A stretch of DNA of 64,000 nucleotides from Dyadobacter flavalbus (lineage in GTDB: Bacteria; Bacteroidota; Bacteroidia; Cytophagales; Spirosomataceae): contig NZ_VBSN01000038.1 in assembly GCF_006149045.1 (NCBI RefSeq), forward strand, positions 1 through 64,000, read 5' to 3'. Numbering within the stretch: position 1 is the stretch's first letter; every line of letters begins with the position of its first letter. The translations under genes and the position numbers were made by a program. Positions 17,880 to 27,805 of the stretch are shown here, one piece after another. The notes under the pieces are model-generated. The model saw only the letters and a program-made list of their open reading frames with translations. It was not told the DNA's origin and ran no database searches.

Positions 17880-17929
17880 GATGTAGAAATGGTATTAAAC
17901 TTTGATAGGATTGTAAGATCAAATGTAAG

Positions 17930-17963
17930 ACTATTTATTTAGTTTCAAAACTATTTTTTTAGT
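17930..17963 (-). promoter_or_regulatory. Twin operator dyads and -7 box upstream of blaI-like gene
   Basis: Two 14-bp dyads of the form ACTA-N6-TAGT occupy 17930-17943 and 17950-17963. Their starts are 20 bp apart, two helical turns. The minus-strand box TAGTTTTG (17953-17946) fits the Bacteroidota -7 consensus TAnnTTTG and overlaps the upstream dyad; I see no good -33 box. ACTA/TAGT half-sites are typical of BlaI/MecI operators, so this is probably the autoregulatory site. Confidence 0.7.
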
Positions 17964-18020
17964 TATTTGAAATAAACACACTTTTTTCCATTGCAGATGG
18001 CTTTTGGCTGTTTGCAAGCA

Positions 18021-18194
18021 GTCATAAGTTGTTCGCCAATTAGTCGCTATTGTTTGCTAATGGTCATGCGTAGTCATGTGTAGTCATGTGTGGTTTGGCT
18101 GTTAATGATGAGTTGGTGATTTGGTGCCGGTAGCCAGTGGCCATTTGCTTTAAGTCAGTGGAATTTAGTCAGCAGCCAACAGCCAATAGCCAGC
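18021..18194. repeat. GTCAT decamer repeats followed by AGCCAA heptamers
   Basis: At 18061-18090 three consecutive 10-bp units carry GTCAT (tggtcatgcg, tagtcatgtg, tagtcatgtg); weaker units extend both ways. At 18174-18194 three 7-bp units follow (agccaac, agccaat, agccagc). The stretch lies between the divergent BlaI-like and GH106-like genes. The same two motif types recur at 31051-31250 and 60287-60440. Confidence 0.6.
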
Positions 18195-18293
18195 AACAAC
18201 AAACATCAATTCGACAGGTAAGTTGACGGAGAAATCTGCTTTTGAATACAGTTCTGATTGCGTCATCAGGTTTATCATCCAAATCGATTTTCC

Positions 18294-21200
18294 ATGAAAA
18301 AAGTGACTATCCTGGCCTGGATCTTTTTTCCGGCACTTGCATTTGCACAGCCATCCGTACTGCAGCAAGGTTTTCAGGCACCGCCGAATGCCGCAAGGCC
18401 GCGCGTATGGTGGCACTGGATGAACGGGAATATTACGAAAGAAGGAATTACCAAAGATCTGGAATGGATGGACCGTGTGGGCATCGGCGGTTTTCAGAAT
18501 TTTGACGCCAGTCTTTTTACACCGCAGGTTACACCTAAGAAGCTGGTGTTCATGACGCCGGAATGGAAAGACGCTTTCAGGCACACAACGGATCTTGCCC
18601 AAAAACTCCGCCTTGAAATGACCATTGCGGCCTCTCCGGGATGGAGCGTAACGGGTGGTCCGTGGGTTGCAGCCAGTGATGCAATGAAGAAGTACGTATG
18701 GACAGAAACCAGATTGACCGGCGGACAGGCGTTTTCAGGAAAACTCTTATTACCGCCCAATACAACAGGAAGCTTTCAGAATGTGCCGATGGGAAACAAT
18801 ATGCTGGATATGCCCGTGGGTGAGAAAAAGACTTTTTATGCGGATGCAGCAGTAATTGCATACCGCTTGCCGGCAACGGAAATACAGTTAGAGGCATTGA
18901 ATCCGAAAATATCATCAAGCGGCGGCACGTTCAGCCTTGCCGGACTGACGGATGGCGATCTGGCAAAATCGACGTTGTTGCCGCCGATGGAAGTAGGGCA
19001 GGACATGTGGATTCAGTATGCCTTTGACAATCCGCAAACTGTTAAGGCTTTCACGATTGCAGGCGCCAGCAGCGGAGGAGAACTGGCGGAATTCAGAGGT
19101 GCACCCGATAACCGGACCTTGAAAGTGAGTGATGACGGCGTGAATTTCCGGGATGTCGTGGCGATCAAAGGCAGTACCGTTCCCCAGAATACGATGAGTA
19201 TTGTGCCGGTTACGGCAAAATATTTCCGGTTTACATTCAAAACACTGGAGCCGCAAGGCAATCCGTTTGCCGAAATGTTTGGAGGAAAGCAGGAGACGCC
19301 CAAACCGGAAGGTGTGCAGGTTGCTGAAATTGTGCTTCACAATACTGACCGTGTGGATTTGTTTGAAGAAAAGGCAGGTTTCAGTCCGTGGAAAGAAAAT
19401 ACGCATACACTGGTCAGGAAGGATGCAGAGGCCGTTCCAATGACAGAAATCGTGGATCTGACTTCCAGAATGGCTGCGGACGGAACGCTCAGCTGGACAC
19501 CGCCCGCAGGAAACTGGATTGTACTGCGCCTGGGATACTCGATGACGGGCAGACAAAATCACCCGGCTTCTCCGGAAGCAACCGGTCTGGAAGTGGATAA
19601 GCTGGACAAAGTTGCCGTTGGCAAATACATTGAAACGTATCTGGACATGTACAAGGATGCAACCGGCGGACAACTCGGTGCGCAGGCACTGAGCCACATG
19701 GTTCTGGATAGTTACGAAGCAGGTCATATGACGTGGACGAAGGCGATGCCGGAAGAATTCAGAAAACGCCGCGGTTATTCCATTACGCCATGGATTCCCG
19801 TACTGACGGGACGTGTGATCCAAAGTGCCGAGGCAAGTGAAAAATTTCTCTGGGATTTCCGGAAAACAATCGGTGAAATGATTGTTGCCAATCACTATGA
19901 GGTCATCGGCGACGCACTGCACGCACGCGGAATGAAACGCTATACCGAATCGCACGAAAACGGGCGCATTTTTCTGGCCGACGGGATGGACGTGAAAAGA
20001 AAAGCCGATATTCCGATGTCCGCGATGTGGACGCCCGGCAGCCTGGCGGGCGGTGCCGACGAAGAAGTACGCAGTGAAGCCGATATTCGGGAAGCTGCGT
20101 CTGTGGCGCATATTTACGGACAGAATCTTGTAGCCGCCGAATCGATGACTTCTGTCGGCAATGCATTCAGCTGGCATCCGGAGAAACTCAAACGGACGGC
20201 AGATCTGGAAATGGCTTCGGGACTGAACCGCTTTGTGGTTCATACTTCCGTACATCAGCCGCTGGATGATAAAAAACCCGGGATTTCGCTGGGGCCTTTC
20301 GGGCAGTATTTTACAAGGCAGGAAACCTGGGCAGAACAGGCAAAAGTCTGGACGGATTATCTCGCACGAAGCTGTTTTCTGTTGCAGCAGGGAAAACCGG
20401 TTGTCGATATTCTGTATTACTATGGTGAAAACAACAACATAACGCAGGTTTTTGCCCAAAAACTACCAGCAATGCCTTCGGGTTATGCGTATGATTTTGC
20501 CAATGCAACGGTTATCAAAGAGGCAATGAAAATCGAAAATGGAAAGATAGTGGCTCCAAGCGGTCAGGAATACCGCCTGCTTGTGCTGGATTCTACTGCA
20601 AAAGCTATGACTCTGCCCGTACTGAAAAAACTGGGTGAACTGGTCAAAGCGGGCATGAAAGTAGCCGGCACAAAACCGGAATACAGCCCGGGCCTCGGCG
20701 ACAATGCTGCGGAATTTACAACGATGGTCAATGAAATCTGGAGTAACCCGAATGTTTCAGTAAAGCCGGTAGATGCGGTTTTGAATGAACTTGGAATAAA
20801 AAAAGATGTGGACATTTCAGGAGCCGGATCTAAAATCCTTTACGTACACCGCCAGACCGCGGATGCTGACATTTACTGGCTGGATAACAGAAGCGAAAAT
20901 TCCAGTGAAGCTGAAATCAGCTTTCGGGTAACCGGAAAAGTGCCGCAACTATGGCATCCGGAAACGGGTAAAATGGAGAAAATAACGTATCGTATTCAGG
21001 ACGGACGGACCGTTATCCCCTTAAAATTTGAATCCTGGGAAGCCTCTTTTGTCATTTTTGAAGGCAAGAGTACGGCAACTTCCTTTACAAAGCCTGCGGT
21101 TACGGAATCGGAAGTGGCGGTTGTAAAAGGCAATTGGAAAGTCCGTTTTCAGCAGGGCAGGGGAGCTCCGCCGCAAGCTACCTTCAAAACGCTCGTATCA

Positions 21201-21605
21201 CTTTCGGAAAATGCCGACACTGGAATAAAATACTTTTCCGGTACTGCCGGTTATGAAAACAGGATTATGCTGAAAACAGTCGGCAGGAACAGTTCATACG
21301 TGCTTGATCTGGGCGATGTGAAAAACATTGCCGAGGTTACCGTAAACGGAAAAAGGATGGGTACAGTATGGAAAAAGCCTTTCCGGATAGACATTACAAA
21401 TGCTTTGAAACCGGGTGAAAACCTTTTGCAAATCAGTGTGACAAATTTGTGGGTAAACCGGTTGATCGGCGACGCACAGCCCGGGGTAACGAACAAGGTT
21501 ACATTTACAACCATCCCTTTCTATAAGGCAGATGCGCCACTGCTTCCATCCGGTCTGATCGGACCGGTGCGCCTGCTGGAAACCAGAGAAGTTGCAGGGA
21601 AATAA
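18294..21605 (+). CDS. Secreted glycoside hydrolase, GH106-like (alpha-L-rhamnosidase family)
   Basis: 1103 residues from the ATG at 18294. I prefer this start to the TTG 36 bp upstream because it begins a clean signal peptide (MKKVTILAWIFFPALAFAQ). The mature N-terminus PRVWWHWMNGNITKEGITKDLEWM and the following IGGFQNFDAS and ASPGWSVTGGPWV segments are typical of the GH106-type rhamnosidase-like family of Bacteroidota. A discoidin-like insert (about 215-330) and a C-terminal galactose-binding-like beta-sandwich (about 945-1100, VTVNGKRMGTVWKKP) flank the catalytic core. Expected role: release of L-rhamnose from pectin such as rhamnogalacturonan, in the periplasm or at the surface. Many members annotated this way are uncharacterised, so substrate is uncertain. 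Confidence 0.82.
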   Translation: MKKVTILAWIFFPALAFAQPSVLQQGFQAPPNAARPRVWWHWMNGNITKEGITKDLEWMDRVGIGGFQNFDASLFTPQVTPKKLVFMTPEWKDAFRHTTDLAQKLRLEMTIAASPGWSVTGGPWVAASDAMKKYVWTETRLTGGQAFSGKLLLPPNTTGSFQNVPMGNNMLDMPVGEKKTFYADAAVIAYRLPATEIQLEALNPKISSSGGTFSLAGLTDGDLAKSTLLPPMEVGQDMWIQYAFDNPQTVKAFTIAGASSGGELAEFRGAPDNRTLKVSDDGVNFRDVVAIKGSTVPQNTMSIVPVTAKYFRFTFKTLEPQGNPFAEMFGGKQETPKPEGVQVAEIVLHNTDRVDLFEEKAGFSPWKENTHTLVRKDAEAVPMTEIVDLTSRMAADGTLSWTPPAGNWIVLRLGYSMTGRQNHPASPEATGLEVDKLDKVAVGKYIETYLDMYKDATGGQLGAQALSHMVLDSYEAGHMTWTKAMPEEFRKRRGYSITPWIPVLTGRVIQSAEASEKFLWDFRKTIGEMIVANHYEVIGDALHARGMKRYTESHENGRIFLADGMDVKRKADIPMSAMWTPGSLAGGADEEVRSEADIREAASVAHIYGQNLVAAESMTSVGNAFSWHPEKLKRTADLEMASGLNRFVVHTSVHQPLDDKKPGISLGPFGQYFTRQETWAEQAKVWTDYLARSCFLLQQGKPVVDILYYYGENNNITQVFAQKLPAMPSGYAYDFANATVIKEAMKIENGKIVAPSGQEYRLLVLDSTAKAMTLPVLKKLGELVKAGMKVAGTKPEYSPGLGDNAAEFTTMVNEIWSNPNVSVKPVDAVLNELGIKKDVDISGAGSKILYVHRQTADADIYWLDNRSENSSEAEISFRVTGKVPQLWHPETGKMEKITYRIQDGRTVIPLKFESWEASFVIFEGKSTATSFTKPAVTESEVAVVKGNWKVRFQQGRGAPPQATFKTLVSLSENADTGIKYFSGTAGYENRIMLKTVGRNSSYVLDLGDVKNIAEVTVNGKRMGTVWKKPFRIDITNALKPGENLLQISVTNLWVNRLIGDAQPGVTNKVTFTTIPFYKADAPLLPSGLIGPVRLLETREVAGK

Positions 21606-21625
21606 AAACCGGTACCGCAATGTAC

Positions 21626-21671
21626 GGGGCTTGCACGTTTCCGTCTGATTCAGGCGGAAACGTGCAACCCC
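21626..21671 (+). terminator. Hairpin terminator after the GH106-like gene
   Basis: A stem of about 17 bp with one bulged base (GGGGcTTGCACGTTTCCG / CGGAAACGTGCAACCCC) and a short loop lies 20 bases after the stop codon. The following sequence is pyrimidine-rich but not a pure T-run. Confidence 0.7.
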
Positions 21672-21891
21672 TTCAATTTCTTTCCGGATGCTCCGGAACG
21701 GATGCGGACTGCGTGCTGAAAACAGACATTTGATGTATAGTATTTAATTGCCTGAAATTAGCCCGGATGATCAGTTTTTATAACCTGTTACTCCTTAGAC
21801 AGCCATTCAGCTAAAAGCAAACAGCCAACCGCTGAAAGCTTTCAGCCGTCAGCAATTGGCCGGAAAATATCCGATTTCAAGGCCGGATTTG

Positions 21892-24243
21892 CTAATCTGC
21901 TTTCAGGGATTTTACCGGATTTACAATCGCGGCTTTGATGCTTTGGAAACTCACTGTAAATAAAGCGATGCCAATGGCAATGGCGCCGGCAATTACAAAG
22001 ATTTCCCATGACAAATCGATGCGGTATACAAAACTTTCCAGCCAATGACTGGTTGCATACCAGGCCAGCGGGGTTGAAAGAACGATGGCAAGCAGGACCA
22101 GCTTTACCAAATCTCTGGAAAGCAAAGCGACCACATTGCCGACATTTGCGCCCAGTACTTTTCTGATCCCGATTTCTTTCGTGCGCTGCTCAGCGGTAAA
22201 AGCGGCAAGTCCGAGCAGGCCGAGACAGGAAATAACAATGGCCAGCAATCCGAAACATTTGATCAGCGTATTGACAACCATTTCGGAACGGTACATTTTT
22301 TCATAATCCTGATCGAGGAAGTGATAAGAAAACGGGTAATCGGGATTCAGGCTTTTGGCCACTTTTTCAACATGGCCGAGGGCTTCCCTTGTTTTTCCGG
22401 GACGCGCTCTGATCATCAGGTATTCGGTGTTGATGCCTTTGTAATTAACCAAAATCAATGGCTTGATCGCTTCATGGAAAGTGGAAAGGTGAAAGTCTTT
22501 CATCAGGCCGATAATCGTTCCTTTTCCCATCCAGAATGTTACCTGTTTTCCGACCGGATCTTTCATTTTCATCATTCGGGCAGCGGCTTCATTGATGATA
22601 TAATTGGCCGTGTCCGCAGCGAAGTCTTTTGAAAAATCCCTTCCGTCAATCATTTTAATATTCATGGTTTTTGCAAAGTCATATCCGACGAAAGTCGCAT
22701 TGACCATATTGTCAAGATCCTTGTCGCGCCCTGGCCAGTCAAGGTCACCGGAATTGCTTGTAATGCTGGTTGGTATGGAACCGGTGGACGTAGCTGCCAT
22801 CACGAACGGGGAATTGATGATTTCCTGCCGTGCGACTTCCAGCTTGTCAATGAGAACGCCTTCAATCGGAATGTACAGCACGTTTTCCCTGTCAAGTCCC
22901 AGTCTTTTGGTCTGAATATAGTGCATCTGACGTCCGATGACCAGCATGCCTGTAATCAGGAAAATGGAAAGTACAAACTGGAAAACAACCAGCCCTTTTC
23001 TCAGATAAGCGCCCTGTGCGGTAGAAGTAAGCCTGCCTTTAAGGATGCGGATGGGCTGCAGTGCGGACATGTACAATGCCGGGTAACTTCCGGCCACCAG
23101 ACCGGTAATCAGTAACAAGCCTGTAACCGAAAGCCACAGGGATGGATCAGACATGGAAAGTGTGATCTGTTTCTGAACGACTTCATTGAAAAACGGTAAT
23201 GCTGCAATTACAAATAGCATTGCAAGGATGCAGGCAAGAATGCTCACGATCAGCGATTCGCCCAGAAACTGCATGGCCAGGTACTTCCGTTCGGCACCGA
23301 CCACTTTGCGCACGCCTACTTCTTTTGCCCTCTTAACGGAACGTGCCGTGGCCAGGTTCATAAAATTGACGCATGCAATGAGCAGGATAAATATGGCTAC
23401 AATTGAAAATACCCGCACATACTCGATCCGGCCGCCAGTGGCTTTCAGCCCATCATAATCCGAATACAAGTGAACATCCTGAAAACGCTGAAGCAATGGA
23501 AAGCTGAGCAGTTCGGGCGGCGCACTTTTTTTGATAACCTGCCGCATGACTTTTTCGGCATGGACGGGATCGGCACCCGGCGTGAGCAGTGCGTAGGTTT
23601 TAAAGCTGGAATTTCCCCACCATTTCATCCAGTCCTGTTCCTGTACCTTGAAATTAATGATCCAGTCGAAACGCTCGGTGGCGTTTTCCGGAATGTCCTC
23701 GAATACAGCGCTCACAATAAAATTGGTCTTGTTATCCACTTTCATCGTTTTGCCGACTGCATTTTCCGTACCGAAATACTTTTCTGCCAGCTTGCGCGAG
23801 ATCGCAATGGAAGTCGGTTGTGCAATGGCGTTGGCGGCGGTCCCGTTGATAAAAGGTGTATCAAAGACCTTGAAAAAATCACTGGTGGCGTAAATCCCGT
23901 TTTCTTTGGTGGATTTTTCGCCGGCTTTGATGAGCAGGTCGCGGTTCCAGGTCATTTTGGTAATGGCTGCCACTTCGGGAACCTGCTTCTGAATGGCTTC
24001 CTGCCACGGTCCGGGCGTTGCCATGCCGGCACCTGTCTGTCCCTTCCAGTCGAAACCCGACCGCAGGAAATAGATGCGGCTTAAATTGGGATAGAAGCGG
24101 TTATAGGAAATTTCATCCCGCACCCACAGCCAGATCAACAGGCTGCAAGACATGCCGAGCGCCAGTCCAAATATATTGATGAATGAAAAGAGCTTGTTCT
24201 TAAGCAAACTCCTTACCGCAACTTTAAAGTAATTTTGAAGCAT
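21892..24243 (-). CDS. ABC transporter permease, MacB/FtsX type
   Basis: 783 residues with the layout of Bacteroidota MacB-like permeases: an N-terminal helix in the conserved context RSLLKNKLFSFINIFGLALGMSCSLLIW (about 10-40), a periplasmic MacB_PCD domain (about 41-275), an FtsX core with three helices (about 285-430, including ATARSVKRAKEVGVRKVVG), a second short helix and PCD (about 430-660), and a second FtsX core (about 670-775, EQRTKEIGIRKVLGANV). It is a single gene with no ATP-binding subunit beside it, as is common in these genomes, so its ATPase partner is encoded elsewhere. Substrate unknown; these proteins are usually mechanotransmission exporters. Confidence 0.9.
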   Translation of the reverse strand: MLQNYFKVAVRSLLKNKLFSFINIFGLALGMSCSLLIWLWVRDEISYNRFYPNLSRIYFLRSGFDWKGQTGAGMATPGPWQEAIQKQVPEVAAITKMTWNRDLLIKAGEKSTKENGIYATSDFFKVFDTPFINGTAANAIAQPTSIAISRKLAEKYFGTENAVGKTMKVDNKTNFIVSAVFEDIPENATERFDWIINFKVQEQDWMKWWGNSSFKTYALLTPGADPVHAEKVMRQVIKKSAPPELLSFPLLQRFQDVHLYSDYDGLKATGGRIEYVRVFSIVAIFILLIACVNFMNLATARSVKRAKEVGVRKVVGAERKYLAMQFLGESLIVSILACILAMLFVIAALPFFNEVVQKQITLSMSDPSLWLSVTGLLLITGLVAGSYPALYMSALQPIRILKGRLTSTAQGAYLRKGLVVFQFVLSIFLITGMLVIGRQMHYIQTKRLGLDRENVLYIPIEGVLIDKLEVARQEIINSPFVMAATSTGSIPTSITSNSGDLDWPGRDKDLDNMVNATFVGYDFAKTMNIKMIDGRDFSKDFAADTANYIINEAAARMMKMKDPVGKQVTFWMGKGTIIGLMKDFHLSTFHEAIKPLILVNYKGINTEYLMIRARPGKTREALGHVEKVAKSLNPDYPFSYHFLDQDYEKMYRSEMVVNTLIKCFGLLAIVISCLGLLGLAAFTAEQRTKEIGIRKVLGANVGNVVALLSRDLVKLVLLAIVLSTPLAWYATSHWLESFVYRIDLSWEIFVIAGAIAIGIALFTVSFQSIKAAIVNPVKSLKAD

Positions 24244-24586
24244 GATCCGGATGTTAAAGAAAGGTTACAGTGATAAAAACAGGTAAGTACATTTTGCATG
24301 TTAAAAAATATACCAGTTTTTAAATCGCTGTATTTCAACAAGTTTCTGTTTTGTTATTGTCCGTTAATGAACATTGCAGTTACAAACTGAACATGATGAA
24401 TCCGTTAAGCTAAAGGAAAGCCGTCCATAATGCCGGATGAACAACTTTCTTGTAGCGGATAAGTATTTGATTGAAATGAATTGCGGTTTTTGATCTTTGT
24501 GATTCCATCTAAATAAAAGTCAGGCTGATCAATTCGCTGTAAGCTAATTGCCAACAGTTGCCTGGCTTTAATTGCTTGCAATCTGA
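24244..24586. other. Intergenic region between MacB-like permease and malectin/T9SS gene
   Basis: 343 bases, AT-rich, containing the region upstream of the permease. No open frame, hairpin or promoter box that I could support. Confidence 0.4.
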
Positions 24587-27310
24587 TTAGTCATTCACCA
24601 GAATTTTGATGACCTCGGTTGCAGCTTGGGAATGAATTCTGAGCAGATAGATTCCTGATTTTAATGAAAGTGCAGAAATATCTGCTTCTGCTTTCTGGCC
24701 TGCTATTGCCATGTGAGTAGTCATAATCGGATAACTTTGTCCGGCATTGCTTAAAATATCAAGGGAAATACTTCCGCTGTGCTTTGTAGATACCGACACT
24801 GTGAACTGCTTTCCGGCCGGGTTGGGATAAACGGACGATTGCTCCGTTTCCGGTTCTGTACTGATTTCCTGTTGATTAAGCCTGGTGTTGTTTTTAATAA
24901 CAGGCGGAGTCTGAACGATGAGCTGAGGAGGATTTATACTGTTTTCCCTGCTGTTCAAGATCACTCTTGTATTACGGTTATTCGGGTCGGCCAGCATCAG
25001 ACTTACCAAAGTTTCGCCAGATTGCAGCTGGGCTTTCACATATTTGGTTACATCGACTTCGTAATATCTGTAAACATCATTAACAGCTGCATAGCCCAGT
25101 GAAGGCGTAGAAGCAGCCGGTGCATTGCTTTTGACAATCCCGTTTTCCGTCCAGCTGTCATTATCCACACCATAGGCATGCACCGAAATGTCCTTGCTGT
25201 TTTCGTGATTATGGCCATAAATCCGCAATTTGGCAGCGTTGATGACAGTAGCTGCCGGCAGCTGGAAGCGGAGGTACGACGTGCGTTTGGCTGAAAGATC
25301 GCCGGCAATATTCTTGATGTCCAGATTGGCAGCAGCTCCAAAGTTTGTCATCCGATAGCTTCCATCACGCACATAGGCGTCGGCAAGAGGCTTCAGCGTC
25401 AGGCTTGTTCTCACAACTTCAATGGCTGAAATGCGTGGCAGATCGGCTGCACCGCTTGTAAAATCAATGTTCAGCACGCCGTCCGCAATGGTGACCGGAA
25501 TGGATTTCTGGACAGCAAGCATGGCACCGCCGGCAGCGGCAAAGATGTCGAAGTTGGTAAGTTTTCGGCTGCCTTCCATTGTTACATGGAATTGCCTTTT
25601 TCCTGCTCCGCCCGGTCCTCTTCCCGGCACACCGAACCACGTTTCGGCAAAGTGCAGGATTACATTTACCTTGCCGTTGGCCATCGGAATGTTGTAGCTG
25701 AACGAAGGTGAACAGCGGCCCGAACGATACAATACGTCATCAGTTGTATGCAGAATGTCGCCGGAAGCAATGGAGCTGGTGCGGTCAATACCGGCAAAGT
25801 ACTGATCCGCAATAAACTGCCTGCCGCCGGAAGCTGCAAAGGCCTGTCCGCCTGCATTGATCCGGACCGAAGTTTGCGGAAATGGCTGTTGCTCAGCTGC
25901 AAGTTTTACTACCCAGTAATCGGAGCCTGTGCCTTTTTTGCTTTCGGCTTTATCAGCGCTTGCACTGGAAAAGGAACTGCCTGCCAGGAAACAGCCGCCG
26001 TCCGACGTCTGGAAAACACTTCTTAATTCATCGTTGTCATTACCGCCAATTGTTTTGTCCCAGAGCTTGCTTCCCTTTGCATCAATTTTTACTATCCAGT
26101 AATCGTTTTTGCCTTTGTTGTTTTCTGTTTTACTCCGGCCTTGCCGGGCATTGGAATGTCCGCCCAGCAGATAGCCGCCATCGGTTGTCTGGTATGTGCT
26201 TCTGAGATAGCTCTCGCCGCTAAAATATCCTCCCTCATCGTAAATTGTACCTCCAATGGTCCGGTCCCACTCTTTGGTGCCATCCGGCGCTAATTTCAAT
26301 ATCCAGTAGTCAAAAAACCGGCTATAATCTTCATCAGGGTGCACTTGTGGTGCTTCACTTTTATCACCACCTGCAAGGCTGTTTGAATAGCCCGCAACCA
26401 AATAGCCTCCGTCACTTGTAGTAATGATATTATGTAATTCGTCCACGCCAGTGCCGCCAAATATCTTTTCCCAGATTTTAGTGCCATCTGGAGCGATTCT
26501 GATGACCATGTAATCAGCACTGCGGTCAGGCTGGTAATCGTTGGTGGTACCACCCAGAATATAGCCGCCATCGCCGGTTTGCTTTATATAACTATTCTGC
26601 TCAAAGCGGGAAGTTCCGTACGTTTTATCCCATTGCTTATCTCCGTTTGCTGCAAGCTTGACGACCCAGAAATCCATACCACCCAGTACCGGACCGGTTT
26701 TATCCAAGCCAATATCCGAATTGGATGTTCCTGAAAGAATATATCCGCCGTCCGTGGTTTGAACAATAGCATTCACAGACTCGCTTCTGGAACCGCCCAG
26801 TGTTTTATCCCACACCCTGGTGCCGTCCGCAGCTATTTTAATTACCCAGATGTCATACGTACGAAAACCATCACTGTTTAAACCGCCCCTGTAATTTTCA
26901 CTCTTGTCGCCTCCTGCGTCCGAGCTTGAATACCCGGCCAGTATATAGCCGCCGTCAGCAGTCTGTTGCATTGTTGTGAAATTATCCTCTCCGGGTCCTC
27001 CATATGAATGGTCCCATTGCTTTACCCCATCAGCAGACAGTTTGACAATCCAGTAATCCAGATCACCTTTTCCGGGATCTGTTTTGTCCAAACCAGTTTT
27101 GACAGAGGAGGTACCTCCCAGAATATAACCGCCGTCAGCAGTCTGCTGACTGGAAGCAAGGCCACTGCTAACAGGACCGCCAATCGTCCTGTCCCACTGA
27201 ATGGCAGGCTGGGCCATAAGATTGAGTGACGATATAAAAAAGAGTGACAGGGATAACAAAAATACCCGGAATGCATTTTGCGGCCTGTATATACTGCTGT
27301 TGTTTTTCAT
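24587..27310 (-). CDS. Secreted DGGY-repeat protein with malectin, DNRLRE and T9SS sorting domains
   Basis: 907 residues when started at the ATG at 27310, which gives a signal peptide (NAFRVFLLSLSLFFISSLNLMAQ); the longer open frame to 27457 is unlikely to be translated. The N-terminal half (about 40-475) has about eight repeats of roughly 55 residues with the pattern QTxDGGYILGGxSxS, then DYWIVKLAxDGxKxWDKTxGG, probably a propeller. Then come a malectin domain (about 482-630), a DNRLRE/CBM96-like domain (about 638-802) and a T9SS type A tail (about 828-907, YPNPAGKQF...GIYLLRI). From the malectin domain on it is very similar to the 4268-8110 protein, although the N-terminal halves are unrelated. 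Predicted surface or released glycan-binding protein. Confidence 0.88.
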   Translation of the reverse strand: MKNNSSIYRPQNAFRVFLLSLSLFFISSLNLMAQPAIQWDRTIGGPVSSGLASSQQTADGGYILGGTSSVKTGLDKTDPGKGDLDYWIVKLSADGVKQWDHSYGGPGEDNFTTMQQTADGGYILAGYSSSDAGGDKSENYRGGLNSDGFRTYDIWVIKIAADGTRVWDKTLGGSRSESVNAIVQTTDGGYILSGTSNSDIGLDKTGPVLGGMDFWVVKLAANGDKQWDKTYGTSRFEQNSYIKQTGDGGYILGGTTNDYQPDRSADYMVIRIAPDGTKIWEKIFGGTGVDELHNIITTSDGGYLVAGYSNSLAGGDKSEAPQVHPDEDYSRFFDYWILKLAPDGTKEWDRTIGGTIYDEGGYFSGESYLRSTYQTTDGGYLLGGHSNARQGRSKTENNKGKNDYWIVKIDAKGSKLWDKTIGGNDNDELRSVFQTSDGGCFLAGSSFSSASADKAESKKGTGSDYWVVKLAAEQQPFPQTSVRINAGGQAFAASGGRQFIADQYFAGIDRTSSIASGDILHTTDDVLYRSGRCSPSFSYNIPMANGKVNVILHFAETWFGVPGRGPGGAGKRQFHVTMEGSRKLTNFDIFAAAGGAMLAVQKSIPVTIADGVLNIDFTSGAADLPRISAIEVVRTSLTLKPLADAYVRDGSYRMTNFGAAANLDIKNIAGDLSAKRTSYLRFQLPAATVINAAKLRIYGHNHENSKDISVHAYGVDNDSWTENGIVKSNAPAASTPSLGYAAVNDVYRYYEVDVTKYVKAQLQSGETLVSLMLADPNNRNTRVILNSRENSINPPQLIVQTPPVIKNNTRLNQQEISTEPETEQSSVYPNPAGKQFTVSVSTKHSGSISLDILSNAGQSYPIMTTHMAIAGQKAEADISALSLKSGIYLLRIHSQAATEVIKILVND

Positions 27311-27805
27311 GGATCCAAACCACATGAATTTCGCCCGGATATAGCCTTTCGGAAAGCAGTAGTCAGTTTGTAAAGATAGTTGCATGGAGTTTTGCTGAGT
27401 TGTTAAGTAGTATAAAGTATCCGTTTGTAACCTGTAAGTTATAAAGATTTGGTTCAAACTTTATACAAAAGTTACTTGACGCTGACATTACTACACATTG
27501 AGTTTCAGGCCCTATAAAGTAGTTGTAAAAAGAGCGTGTAATTTATTTAATGACAATGAAGCATAAAATATGGCGGCTGCCGGGATGCATGACGAATGGT
27601 TGTTGTACGGGTCTTGGGAAAAAATTTACATACCGCATTTGTTTCCACCGGATTTTGGTTCCTGCAAACATGGCACTCCTCCGGAGCGGCTTTTTGAAAT
27701 CCGGTCAATGGCTTTAAAACAGGCAATCAGCAAATGCAAATCATGGTTCCTGATTGTTTGCAGGATAAAATAGGGGCTAATTTGCAGGCCAAAAACAGTA
27801 AAAAA
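27311..27805. other. Divergent intergenic region, T9SS gene / cupin gene
   Basis: 495 bases between divergent genes. Open frames here are short and do not look coding. No exact TAnnTTTG box was found for either gene. Confidence 0.4.
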
